Below the pieces are notes generated by a model. The model saw only the letters and a list, made by a program, of their open reading frames with translations, was not told where the DNA came from and ran no database searches. From positions 1 to 56,051 of the IMG/VR virus record IMGVR_UViG_3300009163_000041: a stretch of 56,051 nt of DNA; one strand, written 5' to 3'. Shown here in pieces: positions 13,771 through 19,948 of the stretch (position 1 is its first letter; each line of letters begins with the position of its first letter). Both the position numbers and the translations under genes were made by a program. Source of the DNA: a virus.

Positions 13771-14505
13771 TTAGAACGCCTCCGTTTCGTTTAGATCATC
13801 GACATCGTTTGCGGCCGTATCCAAGGCATCGCGAAGCTTCTGGGAAGCATCATCGATTTTGCCCTTGAATGGTTGTGGGTTCCACTCACGAATCCACCAA
13901 TCCAAGCTCTTTGGAGGTAGATTGCCCAAGGCAGTGCCTTTGTTCTTACCGAAGTGAATCACTACTCCTCGCCAGTCTTCACCGCTTTTAGAGCCATTTA
14001 CAGGCGATTTTTCGCTATTCCCTTCAGTAGTGTGGCTCTCGACTGGCTGTTCCAGTTCGATCTTGGGTGCTGGCTTGGCTTTGATTACTGGCTGTGCCTG
14101 TCCTCGACCCATCGCCATTTCACCGTCATCATCCTCCTCTGCGACTACTCCGACCATAGATGCCAAGGCATACCGCCGTGCGTAGGTGATGGCAGACCCG
14201 ATTGCTTGCGGATCGTTCTTAATAGGATTAACTGGATAGACTCCACGCAACCACTGTCCCGACGAATGAAGCAGAGTCGTTACCAGTGCCGTCTGGCCGT
14301 TGATGATCGTTGTGGGTTGAGTCACCACAAGGTCATTCGCTACCAGCGCAGATTTACAGGCATCCACTACCGAGCCAAAGTCTGCGTATTTCGACTTGAA
14401 GAATGGGTTGTCATTCTGCTTTTTGGCAACCTTCATCTTATCCCAAGCACTGATCAGTGCCTTAGAGATCAGATCTGTTTTTTCTGATTGTAACTGCATT
14501 TCCAT
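13771..14505 (-). CDS. erf: ERF-family single-strand annealing protein
   Basis: 244 residues. ISKALISAWDKMKVAKKQND, then NPFFKSKYADFGSVVDACKS, LVVTQP, and PVNPIKNDPQAIGSAITYARRYALASMVG with VAEEDDDGE are the defining blocks of the ERF superfamily (P22 Erf). A low-complexity Pro/Lys/Glu linker leads to a C-terminal part with GKNKGTALGNLPPKSLDWWI. It promotes recombination and genome circularisation or repair and pairs with the RecB-like exonuclease downstream. Confidence 0.9.
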   Translation of the reverse strand: MEMQLQSEKTDLISKALISAWDKMKVAKKQNDNPFFKSKYADFGSVVDACKSALVANDLVVTQPTTIINGQTALVTTLLHSSGQWLRGVYPVNPIKNDPQAIGSAITYARRYALASMVGVVAEEDDDGEMAMGRGQAQPVIKAKPAPKIELEQPVESHTTEGNSEKSPVNGSKSGEDWRGVVIHFGKNKGTALGNLPPKSLDWWIREWNPQPFKGKIDDASQKLRDALDTAANDVDDLNETEAF

Positions 14506-14515
14506 ATTTTCTCCT

Positions 14516-14833
14516 TTATGATTTTAATTCTCTAGTCTGAAAGAATCCAGCCAACTCTGGCTCTTCATCCATCAGAATCCTTGCATAGCGTGAGGAATAG
14601 TTGTTGTTAAGCTTAAAGTCTGGATCGGTTGTTTCCAATGCCCTGTGGAATCGGACAACCTCCACGATGGCTTTAATTCCATAGTGATTCCAGCCCTTGC
14701 GCCTCAACTGTAATGCCCGATCTCGAAGAGCCGTGTAAACCTGTGGGTTTTCAGCGTGAAACTCTTGAAACTTGGCCTCAAGCCGTGATTCGTCTTCGAA
14801 TCCAAGCTCGCACTGTTCCGCAACCTCAAGCAT
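14516..14833 (-). CDS. Hypothetical phage replication-cluster protein, 105 aa
   Basis: Start placed at ATG 14833 (MLEVAEQCELGFEDE) with AGAAGG upstream. The middle (LRRKGWNHYGIKAIVEVVRF) followed by KLNNNYSSRYARILMDEEPE is a pattern I recognise from small proteins near phage recombination genes; function unknown. It lies directly before erf in the operon. Confidence 0.7.
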   Translation of the reverse strand: MLEVAEQCELGFEDESRLEAKFQEFHAENPQVYTALRDRALQLRRKGWNHYGIKAIVEVVRFHRALETTDPDFKLNNNYSSRYARILMDEEPELAGFFQTRELKS

Positions 14834-14975
14834 GGATTTTTGCCTTCTCGAAGTGTTTTTTCCAACGGATTTTAGCATTCAATCGGTTCGCCTTTGTTTT
14901 AGCGTCTGATCTTTTGCTTCCACCCTTGGCTCCAATCGAAGCCATATATTTTCTGATTAGTGTATTTGGTTCCAT
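14826..14975 (-). CDS. Small basic DNA-binding-like protein, 49 aa
   Basis: Start placed at ATG 14975 (MEPNTLIRKYMASIGAKGGS), which has a ribosome-binding site (AAAGGAGAACAC). The Gly-Gly-Ser and Lys/Arg-rich tail resembles a common family of short basic phage and plasmid proteins (KGGS...AK..NR..AKIRW). Possible DNA binding. Confidence 0.65.
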   Translation of the reverse strand: MEPNTLIRKYMASIGAKGGSKRSDAKTKANRLNAKIRWKKHFEKAKIHA

Positions 14976-14985
14976 GTGTTCTCCT

Positions 14986-15201
14986 TTATGCAGAGCCGTT
15001 TTGACTTTGACAAGTGTTTTCTTGTCCAAGATCAAATATGGCTTGCGTTGCCTGTCCTACTGCCTTTGCCAATTCAGTCTGCCCAGAATGAATGGCTTCC
15101 GACACCTTGCAGAAATGTTCCCGCAAGATTTTGTTTTCTTTTTTGAGTCTGGAGTTCTCTTCCTCCAGCTTTAGCTCAAACTGTTCTGCCTCGTATCTCA
15201 T
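14986..15201 (-). CDS. Small coiled-coil protein, 71 aa
   Basis: Start placed at ATG 15201 (MRYEAEQFELKLEEENSRLK) after GGAGGAAATCAA. The first 45 residues form a continuous coiled coil, ending in a cysteine-containing tail. Overlaps the upstream stop (ATGA). Confidence 0.68.
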   Translation of the reverse strand: MRYEAEQFELKLEEENSRLKKENKILREHFCKVSEAIHSGQTELAKAVGQATQAIFDLGQENTCQSQNGSA

Positions 15202-15485
15202 TTGATTTCCTCCGTATGTTTTGCGGTAAGACATTTGATCTCGTCCAAGAGTTCAAACAGTCTCCCATATTTAGGGTCATTTACTGGAAGCTCCTCCCAG
15301 TATGTCATCGCACTGAACCACGCACCATTAACACTCCAGCAGAGGTTTTTGATTATCGTAGTTGCGCTTTGGCGGGTAGGGTTTTCCGACAGCTTGCCTC
15401 GCATGGTACGAGCCAAAATCGTAGCCAGCCCAATAGGCGAGTCCGTCAGCTTCTTTGATTTGTTTCTCCGTTTGGTCGTGTTCAT
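15198..15485 (-). CDS. Hypothetical protein, 95 aa
   Basis: MNTTKRRNKSKKLTDSPIGL; highly basic N-terminus and an acidic end (LLDEIKCLTAKHTEEIK). The first ~50 codons overlap the 15328-15633 gene in another frame, so the true start may lie at an internal Met near 15308 (MTYWEELPVND); evidence for either start is weak. Confidence 0.5.
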   Translation of the reverse strand: MNTTKRRNKSKKLTDSPIGLATILARTMRGKLSENPTRQSATTIIKNLCWSVNGAWFSAMTYWEELPVNDPKYGRLFELLDEIKCLTAKHTEEIK

Positions 15486-15633
15486 ATTCTAGATCCCAAC
15501 ATTTCCTTCCTATGTAGTATCCGAGGGCGAAAGCCTGTCTCTCGACCTCAGATGTTTTCAGTGATCCATAACCATCCCCCACCTTTGGAGGATTGTAAGG
15601 ATGTTTAGTAACATCTTTGTTCTGCTGTGACAT
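15328..15633 (-). CDS. Hypothetical protein, 101 aa
   Basis: Start placed at ATG 15633 (MSQQNKDVTKHPYNPP). Tyr/Gly-rich sequence (YYIGRKCWDLEYEHDQTEKQ, AYWAGYDFGSYHARQAVG). It overlaps the next gene by ~158 bases in a different frame, unusual for this compact genome. Confidence 0.62.
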   Translation of the reverse strand: MSQQNKDVTKHPYNPPKVGDGYGSLKTSEVERQAFALGYYIGRKCWDLEYEHDQTEKQIKEADGLAYWAGYDFGSYHARQAVGKPYPPKRNYDNQKPLLEC

Positions 15634-15922
15634 GTGTTCTATCGAAGACCACATTCTCCGCAATTTCAATCATTCCTTTAGATGGCTTTTTTACTAAAGT
15701 ATCACCGTCATAAATCTCTAGGCCGTCGATCCACATTTCATGCCCCTCCGACTCCCAGCTAGAACGCTTATCACTGCCTCGCATCCCCCAGAATTCATAT
15801 GACCCGATGCCTACCCTCTCCCTGTAACAGCGATGAAACGCTACGCCGACACAGTTGTACTCTTTGCCCTCAAATTGAAATTTGAGTTCGTCAAAATATA
15901 TTTCATGTTCTTGTGAGTTCAT
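15605..15922 (-). CDS. Hypothetical protein, 105 aa, probably leaderless
   Basis: MNSQEHEIYFDELKFQFEGK; beta-rich, with YNCVGVAFHRCYRERVGIG. No ribosome-binding site: the -10 box ends 6 bases before ATG, so the transcript would start at or next to the start codon. Not recognised. Confidence 0.68.
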   Translation of the reverse strand: MNSQEHEIYFDELKFQFEGKEYNCVGVAFHRCYRERVGIGSYEFWGMRGSDKRSSWESEGHEMWIDGLEIYDGDTLVKKPSKGMIEIAENVVFDRTHVTAEQRCY

Positions 15923-15928
15923 GGTTAG

Positions 15929-15957
15929 TTCCTACAGATTACGATGCGGATTGGCAA
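15929..15957 (-). promoter_or_regulatory. Repeat-family promoter, leaderless type (TTGCCA-17-TAGGAA)
   Basis: TTGCCA at 15957-15952, 17-base spacer and a weak -10 TAGGAA at 15934-15929, 6 bases before the ATG at 15922. Confidence 0.55.
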
Positions 15958-16187
15958 GAATTATTTTGCTCCCTTGCCTTTATAACTTTTTTGGCGCATT
16001 TCGGACAAGTTGGCAGTCCGTTCTGGTCTTCAATCGAAAGATCGTAACAAATGTATTTCCCACTGATTTTACAACCAAACGATCCGTTGACCAAGGCATG
16101 GGTATGATAAGCCCAGTCCCAATTCTTTTTGAAGAAGGGATGGTCGCTCATATTCCCACCAGTCTGATAGATCTCTATTTGGTTCAT
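15939..16187 (-). CDS. Hypothetical zinc-ribbon-like protein, 82 aa, probably leaderless
   Basis: MNQIEIYQTGGNMSDHPFFK; near the end CYDLSIEDQNGLPTCPKCAK has a CxxC pair and may bind zinc. The -10 box ends 6 bases before ATG and no ribosome-binding site is visible. Confidence 0.66.
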   Translation of the reverse strand: MNQIEIYQTGGNMSDHPFFKKNWDWAYHTHALVNGSFGCKISGKYICYDLSIEDQNGLPTCPKCAKKVIKAREQNNSCQSAS

Positions 16188-16193
16188 GGCTAT

Positions 16194-16222
16194 ACCCTAT
16201 ACGATACCAACCAGCTTTGCAA
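16194..16222 (-). promoter_or_regulatory. Repeat-family promoter, leaderless type (TTGCAA-17-TAGGGT)
   Basis: TTGCAA at 16222-16217, 17-base spacer AGCTGGTTGGTATCGTA, TAGGGT at 16199-16194; only 6 bases (ATAGCC) separate it from ATG 16187. Confidence 0.65.
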
Positions 16223-16270
16223 GCATTATTTTAGGCTTGCGTAAGGCATTGATGACATCAGCCTAACGGT

Positions 16271-16618
16271 ATGGCATCAAAGCTTGAGGCGAAATTCCTG
16301 TTCTACTGGAGATCATCCAATGGTACTTCCTTGGAGGTTGAGTACCGATTCTGCCCAGAGCGCAAGTGGAGATCAGACTTTGCCGATGTAAACGCCAAGT
16401 GCCTTTTCGAGATCGAGGGCGGTCAGTGGATTATGGGCAGACATCAGCGGGGATCTGGATTCGCCAAGGATGCCGAGAAGTATAATGTGGCAAGCTATCT
16501 GGGATGGAAAGTATTCCGAATCACCCCCTCGATGCTTACCCTAGACTATGTGGAAGATCTAATCAGAATTTGCCGAGGTCTTGCGGTTTCAAACAGCTTT
16601 ATTTCTGGGAAGCACTAG
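16271..16618 (+). CDS. PD-(D/E)XK (DUF559/VSR-like) endonuclease, 115 aa
   Basis: One of very few plus-strand genes. MASKLEAKFLFYWRSSNGTS, then EVEYRFCPERKWRSDFADVN, CLFEIEGGQW and GRHQRGSGFAKDAEKYNVAS fit the small VSR/DUF559-type nuclease fold, with Asp36 and Glu47-x-Glu49 as candidate metal ligands. Usual size for this group. It converges on and overlaps the end of the 16599 gene. No clear ribosome-binding site or promoter is seen upstream. Confidence 0.75.
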   Translation: MASKLEAKFLFYWRSSNGTSLEVEYRFCPERKWRSDFADVNAKCLFEIEGGQWIMGRHQRGSGFAKDAEKYNVASYLGWKVFRITPSMLTLDYVEDLIRICRGLAVSNSFISGKH

Positions 16619-16895
16619 GCTTGTTCACTACTCGATAATGATTGATCGGCATAATCCTTCTTCCTGTGACATCTACAATTCTGAACTTCTTGACTTCCAG
16701 AATTCCTTTCTTGCACATATCGGCCAGCATAAGATGTCTGCCACCACCCCTTGTATAAGTTAATCCAAAGTTCTCCATTACCTCTCCAACTTTTACCCAT
16801 TCTGGGGGAACATTGTCCTCTAGAGTTTGAATGTATCCAATAAGCGTAGAAGCCCACTTGCCTTCGATTGGCTTGTTCGGCTTTCTTTGCTTCAT
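16599..16895 (-). CDS. Winged-helix-like hypothetical protein, 98 aa
   Basis: MKQRKPNKPIEGKWASTLIG; WVKVGEVMENFGLTY then GGGRHLMLADMCKKGILEVK has the helix-helix-wing order of small phage winged-helix proteins. Starts on the upstream stop (ATGA) and its 3' end overlaps the plus-strand nuclease by 20 bases. Confidence 0.62.
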   Translation of the reverse strand: MKQRKPNKPIEGKWASTLIGYIQTLEDNVPPEWVKVGEVMENFGLTYTRGGGRHLMLADMCKKGILEVKKFRIVDVTGRRIMPINHYRVVNKPSASQK

Positions 16896-17626
16896 ATAAT
16901 CTTAAAGTCAGTAGATACAATCCAATCACCACTTACTTTTCTGGCTTGATGCACAATGAATCCTCCGTTGTTTAGTAACAATCCATACACAAATCCGTTC
17001 TCTTGAGCAAGCGAAGAAATTGTGGCTCTGTTGTACTCGTAATCAAGACGGCAAAGGCACCCAGCGATCCAGCCCTGCCGAGGGGTCAAGCCCTCAACGG
17101 TTGCCTGCTGAATAGTGTGACAATGCCCCATCACGATATTCTCTCCGTAACCTTGCAGAGTTTTGCGAATTGCCATAGCTCCGTGGGCATACCCATGCAG
17201 AAATAAAAGCCTGCCCTCACGATGAATTCCTTTTCTTTTGTCGTATGGGTAAATTATCGTTCCCTGCTTCTTGCACAAATCCTCGATTTCATTCACTCCG
17301 TTTTGGGCTGCGTCCCGCTTCAGGCCATCCTCAACATCGTTATCTGCCAGATCCCATAAACGCTCACAATGATTTCCCCTCAGATAAACATTCGGCTTCC
17401 ATTCTTTTAGAAATTCCATTCCCATCGCCACATCGTCTGCGATGCTATCTGCCTTCTCTGCGTTGCCTGCTTTTTTGCGAAGGCAACGAAAGTCAAAAAG
17501 ATCGCCTCCAAAAATCTTTACATCTGGCTTAAAAGACTTGGTGAATTCGTATAGCTTTTTAACGACAGACTGATCTGCCATATCGCCGTGAAGATCAAAT
17601 GAAGCGATGAACTTACGATGCTTCAT
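16892..17626 (-). CDS. Calcineurin-like metallophosphoesterase, 244 aa
   Basis: Start placed at ATG 17626 (MKHRKFIASFDLHGDMADQS) rather than a TTG three codons upstream. Motifs in order: DLHGD (D-x-H), FGGDLFDF (GGD), YLRGNHCER (GNH), LFLHGYAHG and VMGHCHT (GHxH). These are the metal-binding blocks of calcineurin-like phosphoesterases, which in phages act on phosphorylated nucleic acids or nucleotides. The full catalytic set is present. Substrate unknown. Confidence 0.85.
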   Translation of the reverse strand: MKHRKFIASFDLHGDMADQSVVKKLYEFTKSFKPDVKIFGGDLFDFRCLRKKAGNAEKADSIADDVAMGMEFLKEWKPNVYLRGNHCERLWDLADNDVEDGLKRDAAQNGVNEIEDLCKKQGTIIYPYDKRKGIHREGRLLFLHGYAHGAMAIRKTLQGYGENIVMGHCHTIQQATVEGLTPRQGWIAGCLCRLDYEYNRATISSLAQENGFVYGLLLNNGGFIVHQARKVSGDWIVSTDFKII

Positions 17627-17627
17627 T

Positions 17628-17897
17628 TTATCCAAGTAGCTTTATGATTTTCTTGCGGAGGTAGGTCGCACTTTTCTTGGACTTTGCATCCTGTACTAGT
17701 TCGCAGGCTTTTTCCGCAAAAGCAAGGTAATAGTTGGCTAAATCTAAGATTTCCTGCATGATCTCACCCATTAGTGGCTTCTCTTCCAGCTTGGTTTGGT
17801 ACTTGGAGTATCCCTTTAGGTACTTGTCATACATTAAGCCCTGCATCTTTTTCGATAGCCTCCTGCCGTGAGCCAGCCTGTCCTTTGGGATTTTCAA
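17628..17897 (-). CDS. MazG-like / phage pyrophosphatase-like helical protein, 89 aa
   Basis: TTG start overlapping the endolysin stop (TTGA). DRLAHGRRLSKKMQGLMYDK precedes KPLMGEIMQEILDLANYYLA, whose E-x-x-x-E-x-x-D arrangement resembles the metal site of all-alpha NTP pyrophosphatases. Shorter than classical MazG. A nucleotide-pool role is a hypothesis only. Confidence 0.45.
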   Translation of the reverse strand: MKIPKDRLAHGRRLSKKMQGLMYDKYLKGYSKYQTKLEEKPLMGEIMQEILDLANYYLAFAEKACELVQDAKSKKSATYLRKKIIKLLG

Positions 17898-18382
17898 CGA
17901 AGCCCTCTCCCGCCAACCGTTCTCCCAATGCCCTTTAATCGATCTACAATGGGGCTAAAAATGCTCTTAGTCTTGCCAGAGGACGCTTGTGCCAGCTCTC
18001 GCCAGCTTGCAAAGTTTGCATCTTCAAGATGAGGCAATTCCCAAGATATGGCTCTAAGCCCAAACTCCCTGCCAATTCGCTGTGCTTTTAGATAGCTTGC
18101 GGTATCATCCCAAGATGTTTCCTTTCCCTTTACAGGAACATAGTCTATCGCCCTTCCGTAGTTGTGAAAGCTCTGACCTCCTTTGGCATTTGTTATAATT
18201 TTGCCACCCATCGTTCTTCCGTGCCTATATAGTTTGTCTTGATCTTCATTGGATCGAAACCCGCAATACACCAGAATCTTTAATCCTTCTGCACCACACT
18301 CCTCATACCAGCGAATCACTCTTTCCTTGAAGTCTGGTTGTAGTCCGTCAAATACTTTATAGCTTCTTTCCTCGTAGTTCAT
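17894..18382 (-). CDS. Endolysin, peptidase M15 (D-Ala-D-Ala/L-Ala-D-Glu) family
   Basis: 162 residues. KILVYCGFRSNEDQDKLYRH, then GQSFHNYGRAIDYVP (His73, Asp80 of the SxHxxGxAxD motif) and WELPHLE (His118) are the zinc ligands of M15C peptidases used as phage endolysins. No signal peptide, so it needs the holin to reach the peptidoglycan. The ATG overlaps the lipoprotein stop (ATGA). The C-terminal ~35 residues are a basic extension. Confidence 0.88.
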   Translation of the reverse strand: MNYEERSYKVFDGLQPDFKERVIRWYEECGAEGLKILVYCGFRSNEDQDKLYRHGRTMGGKIITNAKGGQSFHNYGRAIDYVPVKGKETSWDDTASYLKAQRIGREFGLRAISWELPHLEDANFASWRELAQASSGKTKSIFSPIVDRLKGIGRTVGGRGLR

Positions 18383-18612
18383 TTATTACGCTCTACTTCG
18401 AGTTGATATTGAAGTTCGTTAATTGTTTGAAGAGCATCCCTCGCCCAGCCTTTCACATCATCGTTGGACTTCATCACTTCTTTAAAGCGATAGTCCGTAG
18501 TGAGAAAGGTTACTGTGTCTGTGGGAAGAAATTGCGAGTCTGTGTTAGCGCAACCACCAAGGAATGCCGTTACTACCAGAGAACAGGCGATCAATTCGAT
18601 CTTTGTTCTCAT
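18379..18612 (-). CDS. Spanin-like outer-membrane lipoprotein, 77 aa
   Basis: Start placed at ATG 18612 (MRTKIELIACSLVVTAFLGG followed by Cys), a lipoprotein signal peptide with lipobox LGGC; the frame is open further upstream but only the internal start gives this signal. The mature part ends in a helix (LQTINELQYQLEVERNK). It begins inside the 18545-18706 gene in another frame and overlaps the endolysin start. This is an Rz1-like arrangement; function inferred. Confidence 0.68.
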   Translation of the reverse strand: MRTKIELIACSLVVTAFLGGCANTDSQFLPTDTVTFLTTDYRFKEVMKSNDDVKGWARDALQTINELQYQLEVERNK

Positions 18613-18706
18613 TCCGCTTTTTTCTGATCTCGGATTCTTTTTGTTCCTTTGTAGTCGGCCAAAGCCGAAGAAGCAGGTCAATTATGGCTCCGATTAAGCG
18701 AATCAC
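18545..18706 (-). CDS. Inner-membrane spanin-like protein, 53 aa, GTG start
   Basis: A short frame from GTG (VIRLIGAIIDLLLRLWPTTK) that overlaps the holin stop (GTGA). The first ~16 residues are a membrane anchor, then a Lys/Glu helical stretch (KEQKESEIRKKRNENKD). The lipoprotein gene starts within it in a shifted frame, as Rz1 does within Rz. It is short for an i-spanin, so the role is tentative. Confidence 0.6.
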   Translation of the reverse strand: MIRLIGAIIDLLLRLWPTTKEQKESEIRKKRNENKDRIDRLFSGSNGIPWWLR

Positions 18707-18882
18707 TTTTGATCTATATGAAGTCCGATAGCCTTTAGAAAGAAAACCACTTTTTCTAAAATGCTATCATCAGCGGGAGTGGGGGTCAGCTTCACAATAA
18801 TCCGAGCAAGGATAACCACCGCCCCAGCCACAGCCACAATTGAACCAAAGTTTTCAGTCGCCCAAGAGATAATGTTATTCAT
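18703..18882 (-). CDS. Holin-like membrane protein, 59 aa
   Basis: Start placed at ATG 18882 (MNNIISWATENFGSIVAVAG), giving one strong membrane span (GSIVAVAGAVVILARIIV) and a cytoplasmic-like tail SILEKVVFFLKAIGLHIDQK. It has the order and size of a small holin next to an M15 endolysin. The TTGACA motif 14 bases upstream recurs before several late genes. Class (pinholin or holin) cannot be decided. Confidence 0.65.
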   Translation of the reverse strand: MNNIISWATENFGSIVAVAGAVVILARIIVKLTPTPADDSILEKVVFFLKAIGLHIDQK

Positions 18883-18913
18883 ATATACTTCTGGGGTGTC
18901 AATATGATATGTC

Positions 18914-19948
18914 CTATGCGTTGAAGTTAATATACTTGCGTGGCCTCCAGCGAATATGTCCCACGAATTCTCCATCTAACTCGTGATATGCCTCATGAAT
19001 CTCTATTTCATCCGTTCTCTTGCCATCCTCTCCGACTTTTCTTTTTACATGGCTACAAAGAATATGCGGAATCACGCACATTTTTATATCGGCTGGATGC
19101 CATCTGCTCCAGCATAAAAACAAGTCTTGAGTTCCTTTTAGTTCATACCCCTCAAAGGTAGCTAGAGAGAGAGCTTTCTTGTTCATCATGGTACAACCAA
19201 GGCCAACCCAATCCGTAGGGAGTATTGCCCCTCGCCCGATGGCTGGATAAGCAGAATCTAGCCACCCCCTTTGCCTCCATCCCTTTGACTGAAGCTCAAA
19301 TATGTTCCCCTTGGGGGGACAAGATTTTATCTTTTTATTTAGTTCTTCCCACTCATTTAGTTCTGAATCTTTTGGCTTTTCCTTCTTTTCAAAAAGCTCC
19401 TTACTTCGTTCTTCTCGCTTTTTTATTTGTTTTTTTAGTTCTGCTGGAATAGTTCGTTCTTCTTGCTTAAAGTCTTCTGCAATGTGATGCTGTGGACTTC
19501 CCCTTCCACCTAAGAACTGACCATTTGGATAAGTAACCATTGCAATCCCATAGTATCCATCATCAAACTCAAGTGCCTGCAAAAGAACCTTGAGTGCATT
19601 AGGGGGAACAAGAACATCGCTTTCTATTGACCAGAATATGTCCGAGTCTAGTTCTCTGGCTAAAGAAAAAGCCTTCTGCTGAATTCTTGCTATGATTAGC
19701 TGGGCATCGTCTTTATAGGCTTTTTGAGAGTCTTCGACACCGATTGACTTTATAATATGAGTTGTCCATCCAGCTTGATCTGCCCTTGCCCTAATAGCTC
19801 TGCACTTTTCCTCGCATTCGTCTGAGGTGTCCGTGCTTACTATAATATTACCAGAAAATCCTTTTACAGATGCAATAAAATGCTCAAGCCAAGAATCAAC
19901 AGAGTAACACCATCCTTTTGTAAAATATACCCCGACACATATCTTCAT
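18914..19948 (-). CDS. Glycosyltransferase, GT-A type, 344 aa
   Basis: MKICVGVYFTKGWCYSVDSW, with SVKGFSGNIIVSTDTSDECE, and later DIFWSIESDVLVPPNALKVL, in which E-S-D looks like the DxD-type metal/nucleotide-sugar site. DWVGLGCTMMNKKAL and LKGTQDLFLCWSRWHPADIK resemble the acceptor side of large GT2/GT-A enzymes. A Lys/Glu-rich coiled region (about 165-205) interrupts the core. It directly follows the large Ser/Thr-rich tail gene, suggesting that protein as acceptor. Donor unknown. Confidence 0.72.
   Translation of the reverse strand: MKICVGVYFTKGWCYSVDSWLEHFIASVKGFSGNIIVSTDTSDECEEKCRAIRARADQAGWTTHIIKSIGVEDSQKAYKDDAQLIIARIQQKAFSLARELDSDIFWSIESDVLVPPNALKVLLQALEFDDGYYGIAMVTYPNGQFLGGRGSPQHHIAEDFKQEERTIPAELKKQIKKREERSKELFEKKEKPKDSELNEWEELNKKIKSCPPKGNIFELQSKGWRQRGWLDSAYPAIGRGAILPTDWVGLGCTMMNKKALSLATFEGYELKGTQDLFLCWSRWHPADIKMCVIPHILCSHVKRKVGEDGKRTDEIEIHEAYHELDGEFVGHIRWRPRKYINFNA

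Noticed and set aside
13954-14487. Plus-strand frame of 177 codons inside erf
   Set aside because: Shadow of the ERF gene; lacks plausible composition and motifs.
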